A DNA stretch of 57,892 nt, from the NCBI RefSeq assembly GCF_030697925.1, contig NZ_JAUYOJ010000034.1, forward strand, positions 1 through 57,892, in the 5' to 3' direction. Position 1 is the stretch's first letter; every line of letters begins with the position of its first letter. This document shows, in pieces, positions 26,482-35,937 of the stretch. Origin of the DNA: Phenylobacterium sp. GTDB taxonomy: Bacteria; Pseudomonadota; Alphaproteobacteria; Caulobacterales; Caulobacteraceae. The translations under genes and the position numbers were made by a program. The notes beneath the pieces are model-generated. The model ran no database searches. It worked only from the letters and a program-made list of their open reading frames with translations, and was not told where the DNA came from.

Positions 26482-28749
26482 TCAGATGGCGAGATACAAT
26501 TTCCGCGCGAGGGTCTCGATCTCGTTGCGGATCGATCCCGCCGAGCCCTTGATCAAAGCCGAGACCCCCCGGCGGGCGGCTTCGCGGTCGCAGGACAGCA
26601 CCATCTGCTTGACCGGCCCGATCCCGGCCGGCGGCATGGAGAGCCGGTCGAAACCCAACGCCACGAGGACGAAGGCCTCCAGCGGCCGGCCGGCCATCTC
26701 GCCACAGACAGAGACGGGCGTGCCGGTCTCGGCGCAGGCTCGCTGGATCGCCTCCAGGGCGCGCAGGGCCGGCGGCGACAGGAAGTCGTAGCGGTCGGCC
26801 ACCCGCGGGTTCCCCCGGTCGGCGGCGAACAGGTACTGCATCAGGTCGTTGGTGCCGACGCTGACGAAGTCGGTCATCGGCAGCAGGGCGTCCAGGTGCC
26901 AGATCAGGGCCGGGGCCTCGATCATGGCGCCGACGTCCAGCCGCGAGGGAGCCGGCCGGCCGCGGCGCTGGGCCCAGGCCACCTCGTGGTCGACGAGGGC
27001 GCGGGCGGCGCGGAACTCGTCGACGCTGGCCACCAGCGGGAACATGATCCGCAGCGACCGGCCGCGCGAGGCGGCGATCAGGGCGCGGAGCTGCAGGCGC
27101 AGCAGCCCTGGCCGGTCCAGTCCCATGCGGATGGCGCGCCAGCCCAGGGCCGGGTTCTCTTCACGCTCGGCCTCCATGTACGGGAGGATCTTGTCGCCGC
27201 CGAGGTCGAGCGTGCGGAAGGTCACCGGCATGTCGCCGGCGGCGTCCATCACCCGGCCGTAGAGCGCCGTCTGGGCGTTGAAGCGCGGCATCTCCTCGGC
27301 GACCATGAACTGGAATTCGGTGCGGAACAGGCCGATGCCCTCCGCCCCGGTCTCGGCCAGGATGTCGAGGTCGACGTCGAGGCCGGCGTTCATCAACAGG
27401 GTGATCTTGGCGCCGTCACGGGTGAAAGCCGGCGTGTCGCGCAGCTTGGCGAACTCGGCGCGGCGCTGCAGGCGGACTTCGAGCCGGGCCTTGAAGGCCT
27501 TCACCACGTCGAGGCGCGGACGTAGATAGGCCTCGCCGGTTTCGGCGTCGACGATCACCGCGTCGCCCTCCGAAACCCGGTCGCGCAGGCCCGAAAGCCG
27601 GCCGACGCAGGGAATATCCAGGGCGCGGGCGACGATGGCCGCGTGGCTGGCCGAGGAGCCTTCCTCCAGCAACAGGCCCTTCAGCTTGGTACGGTCGTAT
27701 TCCAGCAGGTCGGCGGGGCCGAGGTTGCGGGCGATCAGGATGGCGTTCTCGGGCAGCTCCCGGGCCGAATGGGCGTCGCCTGACAGGTGGCGCAGCAACC
27801 GGTCGGCCAGGTCCTCGAAGTCGTGCAGCCGTTCGCGCAAATAGGGGTCGCGGGCCTGGCCCAGGCGCGCGCGGTGCTCGGAACGCACCCGCTCCACGGC
27901 CGCCTCGGCGGTCAGGCCATTGCGCACCGCGTCTTCCAGGCCGCGGTTCCAGCCACGGTCGTGGGCGAACATCCGGTAGGTGTCGAGCACCTCATAGGAG
28001 ACGTCGGCCAGCAGGCCGTGCTGGCCGTCCAGCATCTCGTCGATCTGGGCCTGCAGGCTGGCGATCGCGGTGTTGAGCCGCGCCTCCTCGGCGACCACGT
28101 CGTCGGCCAGCAGTTGCGAGGGCGCCACGGGCGGTTCGTGCAGGACCGCCACGCCCAGGGCCAGGCCGTCGGCGAACTTGGCGCCCTTCAGCCGCTCGGG
28201 CTTGTGCGGCGCGAGTTCGACGCCCTTCAGCTCGCCCTCGGAGATCAGCTCGCCGCCGGCCACCATCTCGGCCAGGACCATGGCGACGATCTGCAGGTCC
28301 TCGACCTCGTCGTCGACATAGACCCGCTCGGTGCGGTTCTGCACCACCAGCACCCCGATGGCCCGGCCACCGCGCAGCAGGGGCACGCCCAGGAAGGCGT
28401 GGAACGGGTCCTCGCCGGTCTCCGGGCGGTACGAGAAGGCCGGATGGTTCGGGGCGTCCGACAGGTTGAGCGGCCGGCCCAGGCGCATGATCTCGCCCAC
28501 CAGGCCCTCGCCCGGCTTCATGCGAGTGACGTGGACAGCTTCGGGGTCAAGGCCCTCAGTGGCGAACAGCTCGATGTCGCCGGCCGCGCGGCGCATGTAG
28601 AGCGAGCAGACCTCGGCCACCATCGAGCGGGCGATGATCCGCACCACCATGTCGAGGCGCGCCTGCGCGGGTCCGCCCGACGCCAGAGCCTCGCGGATCT
28701 GACGCAGCAGGCTCCGCTGCCCCCGGATGGCGACGCCCTGTAAGGCCAT
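26482..28749 (-). CDS. ptsP: phosphoenolpyruvate-protein phosphotransferase PtsP (EI-Ntr)
   Basis: A 755-residue enzyme. The N-terminal GAF domain (about 20-165) distinguishes it from sugar-PTS enzyme I. Then come the EI N-domain, the PEP-utilising His domain with the phosphorylated His in GSSASHAAIVARALDIPCVG (about residue 369), and the TIM-barrel PEP-binding domain (GIGLFRTEFQFM, CGEMAGRPLEAFVLVALGFDRLSM). It starts the nitrogen PTS (PtsP-NPr-EIIANtr), which in Caulobacter influences (p)ppGpp and cell-cycle timing through SpoT. No ptsO/ptsN is in the window. Confidence 0.96.
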   Translation of the reverse strand: MALQGVAIRGQRSLLRQIREALASGGPAQARLDMVVRIIARSMVAEVCSLYMRRAAGDIELFATEGLDPEAVHVTRMKPGEGLVGEIMRLGRPLNLSDAPNHPAFSYRPETGEDPFHAFLGVPLLRGGRAIGVLVVQNRTERVYVDDEVEDLQIVAMVLAEMVAGGELISEGELKGVELAPHKPERLKGAKFADGLALGVAVLHEPPVAPSQLLADDVVAEEARLNTAIASLQAQIDEMLDGQHGLLADVSYEVLDTYRMFAHDRGWNRGLEDAVRNGLTAEAAVERVRSEHRARLGQARDPYLRERLHDFEDLADRLLRHLSGDAHSARELPENAILIARNLGPADLLEYDRTKLKGLLLEEGSSASHAAIVARALDIPCVGRLSGLRDRVSEGDAVIVDAETGEAYLRPRLDVVKAFKARLEVRLQRRAEFAKLRDTPAFTRDGAKITLLMNAGLDVDLDILAETGAEGIGLFRTEFQFMVAEEMPRFNAQTALYGRVMDAAGDMPVTFRTLDLGGDKILPYMEAEREENPALGWRAIRMGLDRPGLLRLQLRALIAASRGRSLRIMFPLVASVDEFRAARALVDHEVAWAQRRGRPAPSRLDVGAMIEAPALIWHLDALLPMTDFVSVGTNDLMQYLFAADRGNPRVADRYDFLSPPALRALEAIQRACAETGTPVSVCGEMAGRPLEAFVLVALGFDRLSMPPAGIGPVKQMVLSCDREAARRGVSALIKGSAGSIRNEIETLARKLYLAI

Positions 28750-28827
28750 CGGCCGTTTCTCTCCCTCGTTCAGTCCGCTCCTAGCAGCTTTGGATGTCGG
28801 AACGGAGATGGAAAAGCGGTCCTAGCG

Positions 28828-29103
28828 TCAACGTGAGACGCGACCGAGCAGTTCGATCAGCTCGCCGGCCTTTTTGCGCTGTTCCTGAACATCGCCGCTG
28901 ATAATGGCCCCTTCGATGCAGTGGCTCAGGTGATCCTTCAGCATCTCGGCCTCCACGCGCGACAGGGCCGCGCGCACCGCCTGCAGCTGGGTGAGGATGT
29001 CGATGCAGTAGCGATCCTCCTCCACCATGCGCGCGATCCCGCGCACCTGGCCTTCGACCCGGCTCAGGCGGTTGAGCAGTCTGGGTTTGTCGTCGCGCTT
29101 CAT
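28828..29103 (-). CDS. csoR: copper-sensing repressor, CsoR family
   Basis: A 91-residue all-helical protein of the CsoR/RcnR/FrmR family ([53 protein letters not shown]). The Cu(I) ligand pattern Cys, His-x3-Cys is present (YCID and HLSHC), which favours CsoR over the formaldehyde (FrmR) or nickel (RcnR) types. It is divergent from the copper ATPase with two CsoR-type palindromes between, so Cu(I) should relieve repression of both. Confidence 0.9.
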   Translation of the reverse strand: MKRDDKPRLLNRLSRVEGQVRGIARMVEEDRYCIDILTQLQAVRAALSRVEAEMLKDHLSHCIEGAIISGDVQEQRKKAGELIELLGRVSR

Positions 29104-29129
29104 CCGGATGTCCTCTCGCCGCGGAAATC

Positions 29130-29147
29130 ATACCCTCATGGGGTAAT
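29130..29147. promoter_or_regulatory. CsoR operator 1
   Basis: ATACCC-TCATG-GGGTAAT: GTACCCC/TACCC-type dyad characteristic of CsoR operators, lying 27 bp from the csoR start codon. It is probably autoregulatory. Confidence 0.75.
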
Positions 29148-29152
29148 TGCAA

Positions 29153-29171
29153 TATGCCCCATGGGGGTATA
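29153..29171. promoter_or_regulatory. CsoR operator 2
   Basis: TATGCCCC-AT-GGGGGTATA, a near-perfect dyad centred about 24 bp from operator 1 and 40 bp before the ATPase start. It probably controls the ATPase promoter. Confidence 0.75.
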
Positions 29172-29210
29172 TGTGGCCAGGTGAAATCGAGAACGAGCGG
29201 AGGTTGCGCC

Positions 29211-31529
29211 ATGTCGCGTCATCATCACGACCACGATCACGGCGCTGACGGTCATGCCGCGCACCTGGCCATCGATCCGGTCTGCGGCATGAGCGTCGAC
29301 ACCACGGCGGGAAAACCGTTCGCCGAGCACGACGGCGCCACCTTCCACTTCTGCTCTGCCGGGTGCAGGACCAAGTTCACCGCCGACCCCGAGCGCTACC
29401 TGGCGCCCCGCGAGCCCGATCCGCCGACGCCTCCCGGGACCATCTACACCTGTCCCATGCACCCCGAGATCCGCCAGGTGGGGCCGGGCGCCTGCCCGAT
29501 CTGCGGCATGGCCCTGGAGCCCGAGGTGTTTTCGCCCGAGGCCGGACCCAATCCGGAGATCTCCGACTTCAGCCGCCGGTTCTGGGTGGGGTTGGTGCTG
29601 ACTGCGCCGCTGCTCGCGCTGGAGATGGGCGGCCATCTGGGCCTTGCCCTGCCGGTTCCACATGACTGGGGCCCATGGCTGCAGTTCCTGCTCGGTACGC
29701 CTGTGGTGCTGTGGGCCGGGGCGCCGTTCTTCGCCCGCGGCTGGGCTTCCGTGATCAGCCGCAACCTCAACATGTTCACCCTGATCGCGCTCGGAACCGG
29801 GGTCGCCTGGGCGTTCAGCACCCTGGCCCTGCTGGCGCCGGGCCTGGTCCCGGCGGCCTTCCGCGACGCCCACGGGACGCCGCCGCTCTATTTCGAGGCC
29901 GCCGCGGTGATCGTCGTCCTGGTGCTGATGGGACAGCTTCTTGAGTTGCGGGCCCGCGAACGGACGTCGGACGCCCTTCGCGCCCTGATGGACCTGGCGC
30001 CTAGCACCGCGCTGCGGGTCCGGGACGGACGGGATGAGGAGGTCGAGGTGGGCGACATCCATCCCGGCGACCTGCTGCGGGTCCGTCCGGGCGAGAAGAT
30101 TCCGGTGGACGGCGTGGTGGTCGAGGGCCGCGCCGCGGTCGACGAGAGCCTGATAACGGGCGAATCCATGCCGGTGACCAAGGCGCCGGACGATCCCGTC
30201 ACCGCCGGCGCCGTCAACACCACCGGTGGCTTCGTCATGCGGGCCGAGCGGGTCGGCGCCGAAACCGTCCTGGCCCAGATCGTCCAGATGGTGGCCGCCG
30301 CCCAGCGCAGCCGCGCACCGATCCAGCGTCTGGCCGATCGGGTCTCCGGGTGGTTCGTGCCCGCCGTCGTCGCCGTGGCGGCGCTCGCCTTCGCCGTCTG
30401 GGCCATGATCGGCCCGGAGCCGCGCCTGGCCTACGCCCTGGTCGCCGCCGTCTCGGTGCTGATCATCGCCTGTCCCTGCGCGCTCGGCCTGGCCACGCCC
30501 ATCTCGATCATGGTGGGCGTCGGGCGCGGCGCGCGCTCCGGCGTGCTGATCAAGGACGCCGAGGCCCTGGAGCGGCTGGAGAAGGTCGACACACTGGTGG
30601 TGGACAAGACCGGCACCCTCACCGAGGGCCGGCCGAAGGTGACCGCCATTCGGCCCGCGCCTGGCTTCGAAGAGTCCGAGTTGCTGCGCCTGGCCGCGAG
30701 CTTGGAGCGCTCCAGCGAACACCCGCTGGCCCGGGCCATCGTCGCCGCGGCGGAGGGGATCGAGCTGTCGGAGGCGAGCGAGTTCGACTCGCCGGTCGGC
30801 AAGGGCGTGCTCGGGCGCGTAGGCGGGCGTGAAGTTCTCATCGGCAGCGCGGCCTTCCTAGGCGAACGGGACGTCCTCGCCGCCGCGCCGCACGCCGACG
30901 CCCTGCGGGCGGAAGGCGCCACCGTGGTCCTGGTCGGCGTCGACGGGCGTTTCGCCGGGCTGATCGCCATCGCCGATCCGATCAAGAGTTCGGCCGCGGC
31001 GGCCATCGCCGCCCTGCACGCGCGCGGCGTGCGGATCGTCATGCTGACCGGCGACAACGCCGTCACCGCCAGCGCCGTGGCGGCCAAGCTCGGCATCGAC
31101 GACGTGCAGGCCGAGGTCTCCCCCGCCGACAAGGCCGAAGCGGTTCGGAAGCTGAAGGCCGAGGGCCGCGTGGTCGCCATGGCTGGCGACGGCGTGAACG
31201 ACGCCCCGGCGCTCGCCGTGGCTGACGTGGGCGTGGCCATGGGCGCCGGGGCCGACGTGGCCAAGGAGAGCGCCGGCGTCACCCTGCTGGGCGGCGATCT
31301 GGCAGGCCTGGACCGCGCCATCCGGCTCTCGCGGGCGACCATGGGCAACATCCGCCAGAACCTGGTCTTCGCCTTCGCCTATAACCTGGCGGGCGTGCCG
31401 GTGGCGGCGGGTCTGCTCTACCCGACCTTCGGCCTGCTGCTCTCGCCGGCCATCGCGGCCCTGGCCATGTCGCTCTCCTCGGTGAGCGTGGTGGGCAACG
31501 CCCTGCGGTTGCGAGCCCTGAAGCTCTAG
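29211..31529 (+). CDS. copA: Cu(I)-exporting P1B-type ATPase with YHS and HMBD N-terminal domains
   Basis: A 772-residue pump. The N-terminus is His-rich ([18 protein letters not shown]), then a YHS domain ([10 protein letters not shown]...[18 protein letters not shown]) and an HMBD zinc-ribbon-like domain ([27 protein letters not shown]) instead of classical HMA domains. The core has eight membrane segments, the CPC metal motif ([13 protein letters not shown], about residue 425), DKTGTLT (about 465), SSEHPLARA and [11 protein letters not shown]. It exports Cu(I) from the cytoplasm. GCGGAGG precedes the ATG at 29211. Two CsoR operators precede it. Confidence 0.95.
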   Translation: MSRHHHDHDHGADGHAAHLAIDPVCGMSVDTTAGKPFAEHDGATFHFCSAGCRTKFTADPERYLAPREPDPPTPPGTIYTCPMHPEIRQVGPGACPICGMALEPEVFSPEAGPNPEISDFSRRFWVGLVLTAPLLALEMGGHLGLALPVPHDWGPWLQFLLGTPVVLWAGAPFFARGWASVISRNLNMFTLIALGTGVAWAFSTLALLAPGLVPAAFRDAHGTPPLYFEAAAVIVVLVLMGQLLELRARERTSDALRALMDLAPSTALRVRDGRDEEVEVGDIHPGDLLRVRPGEKIPVDGVVVEGRAAVDESLITGESMPVTKAPDDPVTAGAVNTTGGFVMRAERVGAETVLAQIVQMVAAAQRSRAPIQRLADRVSGWFVPAVVAVAALAFAVWAMIGPEPRLAYALVAAVSVLIIACPCALGLATPISIMVGVGRGARSGVLIKDAEALERLEKVDTLVVDKTGTLTEGRPKVTAIRPAPGFEESELLRLAASLERSSEHPLARAIVAAAEGIELSEASEFDSPVGKGVLGRVGGREVLIGSAAFLGERDVLAAAPHADALRAEGATVVLVGVDGRFAGLIAIADPIKSSAAAAIAALHARGVRIVMLTGDNAVTASAVAAKLGIDDVQAEVSPADKAEAVRKLKAEGRVVAMAGDGVNDAPALAVADVGVAMGAGADVAKESAGVTLLGGDLAGLDRAIRLSRATMGNIRQNLVFAFAYNLAGVPVAAGLLYPTFGLLLSPAIAALAMSLSSVSVVGNALRLRALKL

Positions 31530-31591
31530 CGTCGCGGGCCGCGGGCGCCCATAGTCGCGCCCAAGAACAAGCTGCGTCTGGGGAGGCGACG

Positions 31592-33316
31592 ATGCGGAAG
31601 ACCTGGCTGCCGTTTGCGGTGGGCGTTTTGCTGATCCTGGCCGGATCGTTGCTGGCCAACGCGATCCAGACCTCCGGCGGCGTGACCGTGAAGGATGTGC
31701 GCTTCCCGGGCGACAAGGGCACGACCCTGTCGGCCCTGATCTACACCCCGCCCGGCGCCAGCGCGGCCAAGCCCGCGCCGGCGGTCCTGGTCAGCCACGG
31801 CTACATCAACACCCGCGAGATGCAGTCGGCCTTCGCCATCGAGCTGGCCCGACGCGGCTTCGTGGTCCTGGCCATGGACCAGTCGGGGCACGGCTATTCC
31901 ACCGGCATCGTCGGCAGCAACGACTTCGGCGGCCCCGCGGCCCTGCGCTATCTCAAGAGCCTGCCCCAGGTGGACAAGGCCAATATCGGCCTGGAAGGCC
32001 ACAGCCTGGGCGGCGGCCCGGTGGTGGGGGCCGCGGCCTCGGATCCGGGCGGCTACAGGTCCGCTGTCCTGGTGGGCTCGACCCCGGCGATCGGCGCGGT
32101 GTTCGGCAGCCAGGCCAAGGTCGAACTGCGCAACCTCGCACTGGTGTTCGGCGGCTATGACGAGTTCGCCCAGCTGATGTGGCAGGTGGAGCGGGGCTCC
32201 GACGTCGCCAAGTCCAAGGCCATGAAGGCGCTGTTCGGCACCACGACCCCCGTGGTCGAGGGCCGGGTCTATGGCGACCTCAAGGCGGGCACGGCCCGGG
32301 TCCTGTACAACCCGGCCATCACCCATCCGTGGGAGCATTTCTCCGTAGCGGGCGTGGCGCCGGCCCTCGACTGGTTCCAGCAGACCCTGGACGGCGAGGC
32401 CAATCCCTTGCCGCCGACCCAGCAGGTCTGGTTCTGGAAGGAGGTCGGCACCCTGGTGGCCTTCGCGGGCCTGGTGGCGCTGATGCTGGGGACCTTCCAG
32501 CTGCTGCTGGCGGCCCCGTGGCTCTCGGGCCTCGCTCAGCCGGCCGCGCCCGTGGCCGAGAAGCGGGACCGCCGCTGGTGGCTGGCTTTCGTCCTGACGG
32601 CGGCGATCCCCGCGATCACCTTCTTCCCGTTGATGAAGGTCGGTCAGCTGTTCTTCCCGATCCCGGGCTTCCCGCAGTGGATCACCAACCAGCTGCTGGT
32701 CTGGGCCCTGGCCAACGCCGCGATCACCCTAGTGCTCGGTCTGGTGCTGAAATCCGCCAAGCCCGCCTTCGCGACCCAATGGCTGAAGAGCGCCGCCATC
32801 GCCGTGGCCACAGTGGGGGTCGGTTACGCCTCCCTGGCCCTGGTCGACGGCCTCTGGCACGTCGACTACCGGTTCTGGGTGCTGGGCCTGAAGCCGCTGG
32901 ACGGACTGCACCTCACCTATGCGCTGGCCTACCTGCCGCTGTGGACGGCCTTCTTTCTGGTCGCCCTGCGGGCCCTGCACGCCAACCTGGGACGGAAGGG
33001 GGAAGGAAAGGGCCAGTACCTGGCCGCCGCGCTCGCCATGTGCCTGGGCTTCGTTGTCCTGCTGAGCGTCCAGTACGCTAGCCTGTTCGCGACTGGCGTC
33101 CTGTCCATGGCCGAGCCGCTGAACACCATCGTCGGTATCCAGTTCGTGCCGCTGCTGGCCATCGTGGGCGTGATCGCGGTCTTCACGTACCGGCGGACCA
33201 ATTCCTACGTCCCGGGCGCCCTGATCTGCGCCCTGTTCATCACCTGGTACGTGGTCTCCGGCACGGCGACGCATTGGTCGCCGGACTTCCAGCTGCCGAT
33301 ACCGGGACGCGGCTAA
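31592..33316 (+). CDS. membrane-anchored alpha/beta hydrolase with multi-pass C-terminus
   Basis: A 574-residue protein. An N-terminal membrane segment (TWLPFAVGVLLILAGSLLANA) anchors an alpha/beta-hydrolase domain with SHGYINTREM, DQSGHGYS and the nucleophile elbow GLEGHSLGGGP (Ser about residue 138). From about residue 285 the chain has eight or so hydrophobic segments (for example GTLVAFAGLVALMLGTFQLLLA and FVVLLSVQYASLFATGVL). Such fused membrane hydrolases are uncharacterised. The TAA stop overlaps the convergent GNAT stop. Confidence 0.85.
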   Translation: MRKTWLPFAVGVLLILAGSLLANAIQTSGGVTVKDVRFPGDKGTTLSALIYTPPGASAAKPAPAVLVSHGYINTREMQSAFAIELARRGFVVLAMDQSGHGYSTGIVGSNDFGGPAALRYLKSLPQVDKANIGLEGHSLGGGPVVGAAASDPGGYRSAVLVGSTPAIGAVFGSQAKVELRNLALVFGGYDEFAQLMWQVERGSDVAKSKAMKALFGTTTPVVEGRVYGDLKAGTARVLYNPAITHPWEHFSVAGVAPALDWFQQTLDGEANPLPPTQQVWFWKEVGTLVAFAGLVALMLGTFQLLLAAPWLSGLAQPAAPVAEKRDRRWWLAFVLTAAIPAITFFPLMKVGQLFFPIPGFPQWITNQLLVWALANAAITLVLGLVLKSAKPAFATQWLKSAAIAVATVGVGYASLALVDGLWHVDYRFWVLGLKPLDGLHLTYALAYLPLWTAFFLVALRALHANLGRKGEGKGQYLAAALAMCLGFVVLLSVQYASLFATGVLSMAEPLNTIVGIQFVPLLAIVGVIAVFTYRRTNSYVPGALICALFITWYVVSGTATHWSPDFQLPIPGRG

Positions 33317-33858
33317 GGCTTGGCGACCCGCTTGGCCATCAGCAGGTCGGGCTTGCCGTAGCCGTTGGCGTCGGGGATCAGGCCCACGGGCTCGTAGCCG
33401 TGACGGCGGTAGAAGAAGAACGCGTGGCCGCTGGTGGGCTCGATGGCCGCCAGCTTGGCGAGCGCGCCCGGAAAGACCTCGGCGGCGAACAGGCTGGTGC
33501 CGCCGATCTCATCGTCCGTGCCGAGATAGACGGTGAGCTTGCCCATGGCGGCGGCCCGCGCCTCCAGGGCCGCCAGCAAGGCCGCGCCGACGCCCTTGGC
33601 CTGGTGCGCCGGATCGACGACCATCGGGTGCAGTTCGACGGCCTTGGGATAGCTGTCGATACCGCCGACGAAGCCCACGACCACTCCCTCGATCAAGGCG
33701 GCCAGGGCGAACCGATCGGGATCTTCGAAGAAGGTGGTCACCTCGGCGTCGGCCGCCTCGCCCTGATAGGCGCCGATGGGCGCGAAGCCGGCGCGCATCA
33801 CCTGTGCGGCCTGGGCGCGCTGGTCGTTGGTCAGGGCTGGGAAGTCGACGATGTCCAT
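33313..33858 (-). CDS. GNAT acetyltransferase, AAC(6')-like
   Basis: A 181-residue GNAT protein with the acetyl-CoA binding loop (HPMVVDPAHQAKGVGAALLAALE) and an upstream strand FALAALIEGVVVGFVGG; the C-terminus has FFFYRRHGYEPVGLIPDANG. The start at 33858 overlaps the 3' end of the HTH regulator gene by 28 bp. Substrate is unknown; the pairing with a regulator and divergent MFS pump suggests detoxification, which is inference. Confidence 0.82.
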   Translation of the reverse strand: MDIVDFPALTNDQRAQAAQVMRAGFAPIGAYQGEAADAEVTTFFEDPDRFALAALIEGVVVGFVGGIDSYPKAVELHPMVVDPAHQAKGVGAALLAALEARAAAMGKLTVYLGTDDEIGGTSLFAAEVFPGALAKLAAIEPTSGHAFFFYRRHGYEPVGLIPDANGYGKPDLLMAKRVAKP

Positions 33859-34472
33859 GGGGTCACGACATAGGCGCAGCGCCGCGCCCCCGCCAGGATG
33901 TGCTCGGCGCGTTCGACCCTGGCCGGGGCCAGCATCATCTGGAACAGGGTCAGCTCCGAGCGGCAGAACCCCTGGCAGGCGCTGGCCGCCGCACAGATCG
34001 GGCAATGGTTCTCGATCAGCAGGTAGGCGCCGTCCTCGCGCCGGCTCCACTCGGCCATGTAGCCTTCGGCGGCCCGGATCTGGGCCAGGCGCTCCAGGCG
34101 CTCTTCGAGGGCGACCGCGCCGTCCAAGGCCTTGGCGTAGCCGGCCTCCGTGGCCGCCTCGCGGCGCTTGATCAGCCGGTCCAGCCCTTTGTCGCCGAAC
34201 TCGCCGCGCACCGCCTCGATCAGCTCGACGGTCATCTGGGCGTGGGTGTCCGGGAACCGCTGGTTTCCCAAGGCGGTCAGCGACCACGAGCGGCGGGGCC
34301 GGCCCACGCCCATGCGCTCGGTGGCATGTTCGACCAGGCCCTCGGCGGCCAGGCGTTCCAGGTGTTGGCGCGCGGCCTGGCGTGTCACCGCGACGGCGGC
34401 GGCCACGTCCTTGGTCTGGACAGGCCCCCTGGTCTTGAGCTGCAACAGGATCTGGTCGGATGTCGTGTGCAT
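33831..34472 (-). CDS. SufR/DeoR-like HTH regulator with a C-terminal cysteine cluster
   Basis: A 213-residue regulator. The N-terminal winged helix (SDQILLQLKTRGPVQTKDVAAAVAVTRQAARQHLERLAAEGLVEH) is of the SufR type. The C-terminal CPICAAASACQGFC cluster provides four Cys for an Fe-S cluster. The ATG at 34472 is used because the longer frame needs a TTG at 34493. It is divergent from the MFS gene, and the ATG lies inside one arm of a 12-bp inverted repeat whose other arm covers the MFS start. Confidence 0.8.
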   Translation of the reverse strand: MHTTSDQILLQLKTRGPVQTKDVAAAVAVTRQAARQHLERLAAEGLVEHATERMGVGRPRRSWSLTALGNQRFPDTHAQMTVELIEAVRGEFGDKGLDRLIKRREAATEAGYAKALDGAVALEERLERLAQIRAAEGYMAEWSRREDGAYLLIENHCPICAAASACQGFCRSELTLFQMMLAPARVERAEHILAGARRCAYVVTPWTSSTSQP

Positions 34473-34545
34473 TTGACAATCAGTACATTGCAAAATTTGC
34501 GGGCCGGGTCTACCTCGGATTTGTAAACTCGGAGATTGTCAAATG
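34470..34545. promoter_or_regulatory. divergent operator region with a 12-bp inverted repeat over both start codons
   Basis: CATTTGACAATC (34470-34481) and GATTGTCAAATG (34534-34545) are exact reverse complements 52 bp apart. Each contains the start codon of its gene (regulator ATG at 34472, MFS ATG at 34543). Between them a GCAAAATTTGC dyad (34490-34500) and a TTGACA hexamer (34473-34478) are seen. A repressor bound at both arms could block both translation starts and promoters. Confidence 0.75.
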
Positions 34546-35937
34546 ATGGCAGGGGCGCGGACGGACGGAAGCTGGGCCGATGTGCTGGGCGACGGCCGTC
34601 TGCCGCGCTTCGTCCTGATCTGCCTGGGCGTCTGGATCAGCGCCGCCGACTCGCTGGTCACCGCCACCATCATGCCCAGCGTCGGGGCCGACCTCGGCGG
34701 CTACGCCTATTTCGGCTGGGCGACGGCCGGGTTTCTGCTGGGCTCGGTGCTGGCCGGCGCCAGCTCGGGCCTGCTGGCCCTGCGCTTCGGCCTGCGCCGG
34801 GCCACGGCCGCCGCGGCCCTGCTCTACGCGGTGGGCTGCGCCCTGAGCGCGGCGGGCCCGGACATGGCGAGCTTCCTGGTCGGCCGGGTGCTGCAGGGCC
34901 TGGGCGGCGGTTGGGTGGTGGGCTTCTGCTCCGTCGCCATCGGCCTGATGTTCCCTGACCGCCTGTTGCCGCGGGTCTACGCGGCCGTCACCGGCGTCTG
35001 GGGGATCGCCAGTCTGCTCGGCCCCCTGATCGGCGGTATCTTCGCCGACCTCGACGCCTGGCGCTGGGTGTTCTGGCTATTCGCCATCCAGGCGCTGGGC
35101 GTGGCCTGGGCCGCCTGGGCGCTGCTGCCGGCCGACGGCAAGGCCGGCGACAGCCGCGTGGCCTGGCCGCAGCTCGGCCTGATCGCCGCGGGGGTCGGCG
35201 CCATCGGCCTGGCCGACATCGTCCACGACTTTGCCCGCTCCATCGGCCTCACGGCCCTGGGCCTAGGTCTGTTGATCGCCATGGTCGCCCTGGACGGCCG
35301 CGCGCCCGTGCGCCTGCTGCCCAAGGGATCGGGCGACCTGCGGACCATCGCCGGCTCGGGCTTCGCCGCCATGTTCCTGCTGACGGCCGCCTCGATGGGG
35401 TTCTCGATCTACGGCCCGGCGATCCTGCAGACCCTGGCCGGGCTCTCGGCCCTGGGCGCGGGCTACATCATCGCCGTCGAGGCCCTGGCCTGGACCGTGC
35501 TGGGCCTCGCCGTCGCCCACCTGACCGGACCCTGGCCCCAGCGGATGATCCGGGCCGGCGCGGTCATGGCGACCTTGGGCGTCATCGGCAGCGCCCTGGT
35601 CTTTCCAGGGGGTTCGGTTCCCGGGGTCGTGCTGGCCGGCATGTTCCTGGGCGGCGGATTCGGCCTGTCCTGGGCGTTCATGAGCCAGCGGCTGCTGGCC
35701 AGCCTGCCCGAGGGCGATGAGCGCGCGATCGGCGCGGCGGCCATGACCACGGTGCGTCTGACCGGCTCGGCGGTGGGGGCGGCGGCCTCGGCGGCGGTCG
35801 CCAATCTGGTCGGGTTCTCGGCCGGACTGTCCCCGGCCAGTGCGGTCTCGGCCGGGCTGTGGGTGTTCGTGGCTGTCGCCCCGGTCTCGATCCTGGGCGT
35901 CTGGGCCGCCTGGCGGCTCAGCGCGGACCGTCTCTAG
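34543..35937 (+). CDS. MFS transporter, DHA-type
   Basis: A 464-residue membrane protein with MFS patterns: [31 protein letters not shown], loop motif [19 protein letters not shown], and [35 protein letters not shown]. About 12-14 membrane segments can be counted. It is probably a drug/proton antiporter. It is divergent from the Fe-S-type regulator gene, and its stop shares a CTAG with the convergent lysC stop. Confidence 0.9.
   Translation: MMAGARTDGSWADVLGDGRLPRFVLICLGVWISAADSLVTATIMPSVGADLGGYAYFGWATAGFLLGSVLAGASSGLLALRFGLRRATAAAALLYAVGCALSAAGPDMASFLVGRVLQGLGGGWVVGFCSVAIGLMFPDRLLPRVYAAVTGVWGIASLLGPLIGGIFADLDAWRWVFWLFAIQALGVAWAAWALLPADGKAGDSRVAWPQLGLIAAGVGAIGLADIVHDFARSIGLTALGLGLLIAMVALDGRAPVRLLPKGSGDLRTIAGSGFAAMFLLTAASMGFSIYGPAILQTLAGLSALGAGYIIAVEALAWTVLGLAVAHLTGPWPQRMIRAGAVMATLGVIGSALVFPGGSVPGVVLAGMFLGGGFGLSWAFMSQRLLASLPEGDERAIGAAAMTTVRLTGSAVGAAASAAVANLVGFSAGLSPASAVSAGLWVFVAVAPVSILGVWAAWRLSADRL

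Noticed and set aside
33313..34479. A 388-codon minus-strand frame spanning the GNAT and the HTH regulator genes
   Set aside because: Its N-terminal half is the wrong frame of the regulator gene; the GNAT proper starts at 33858 with a family-like N-terminus.
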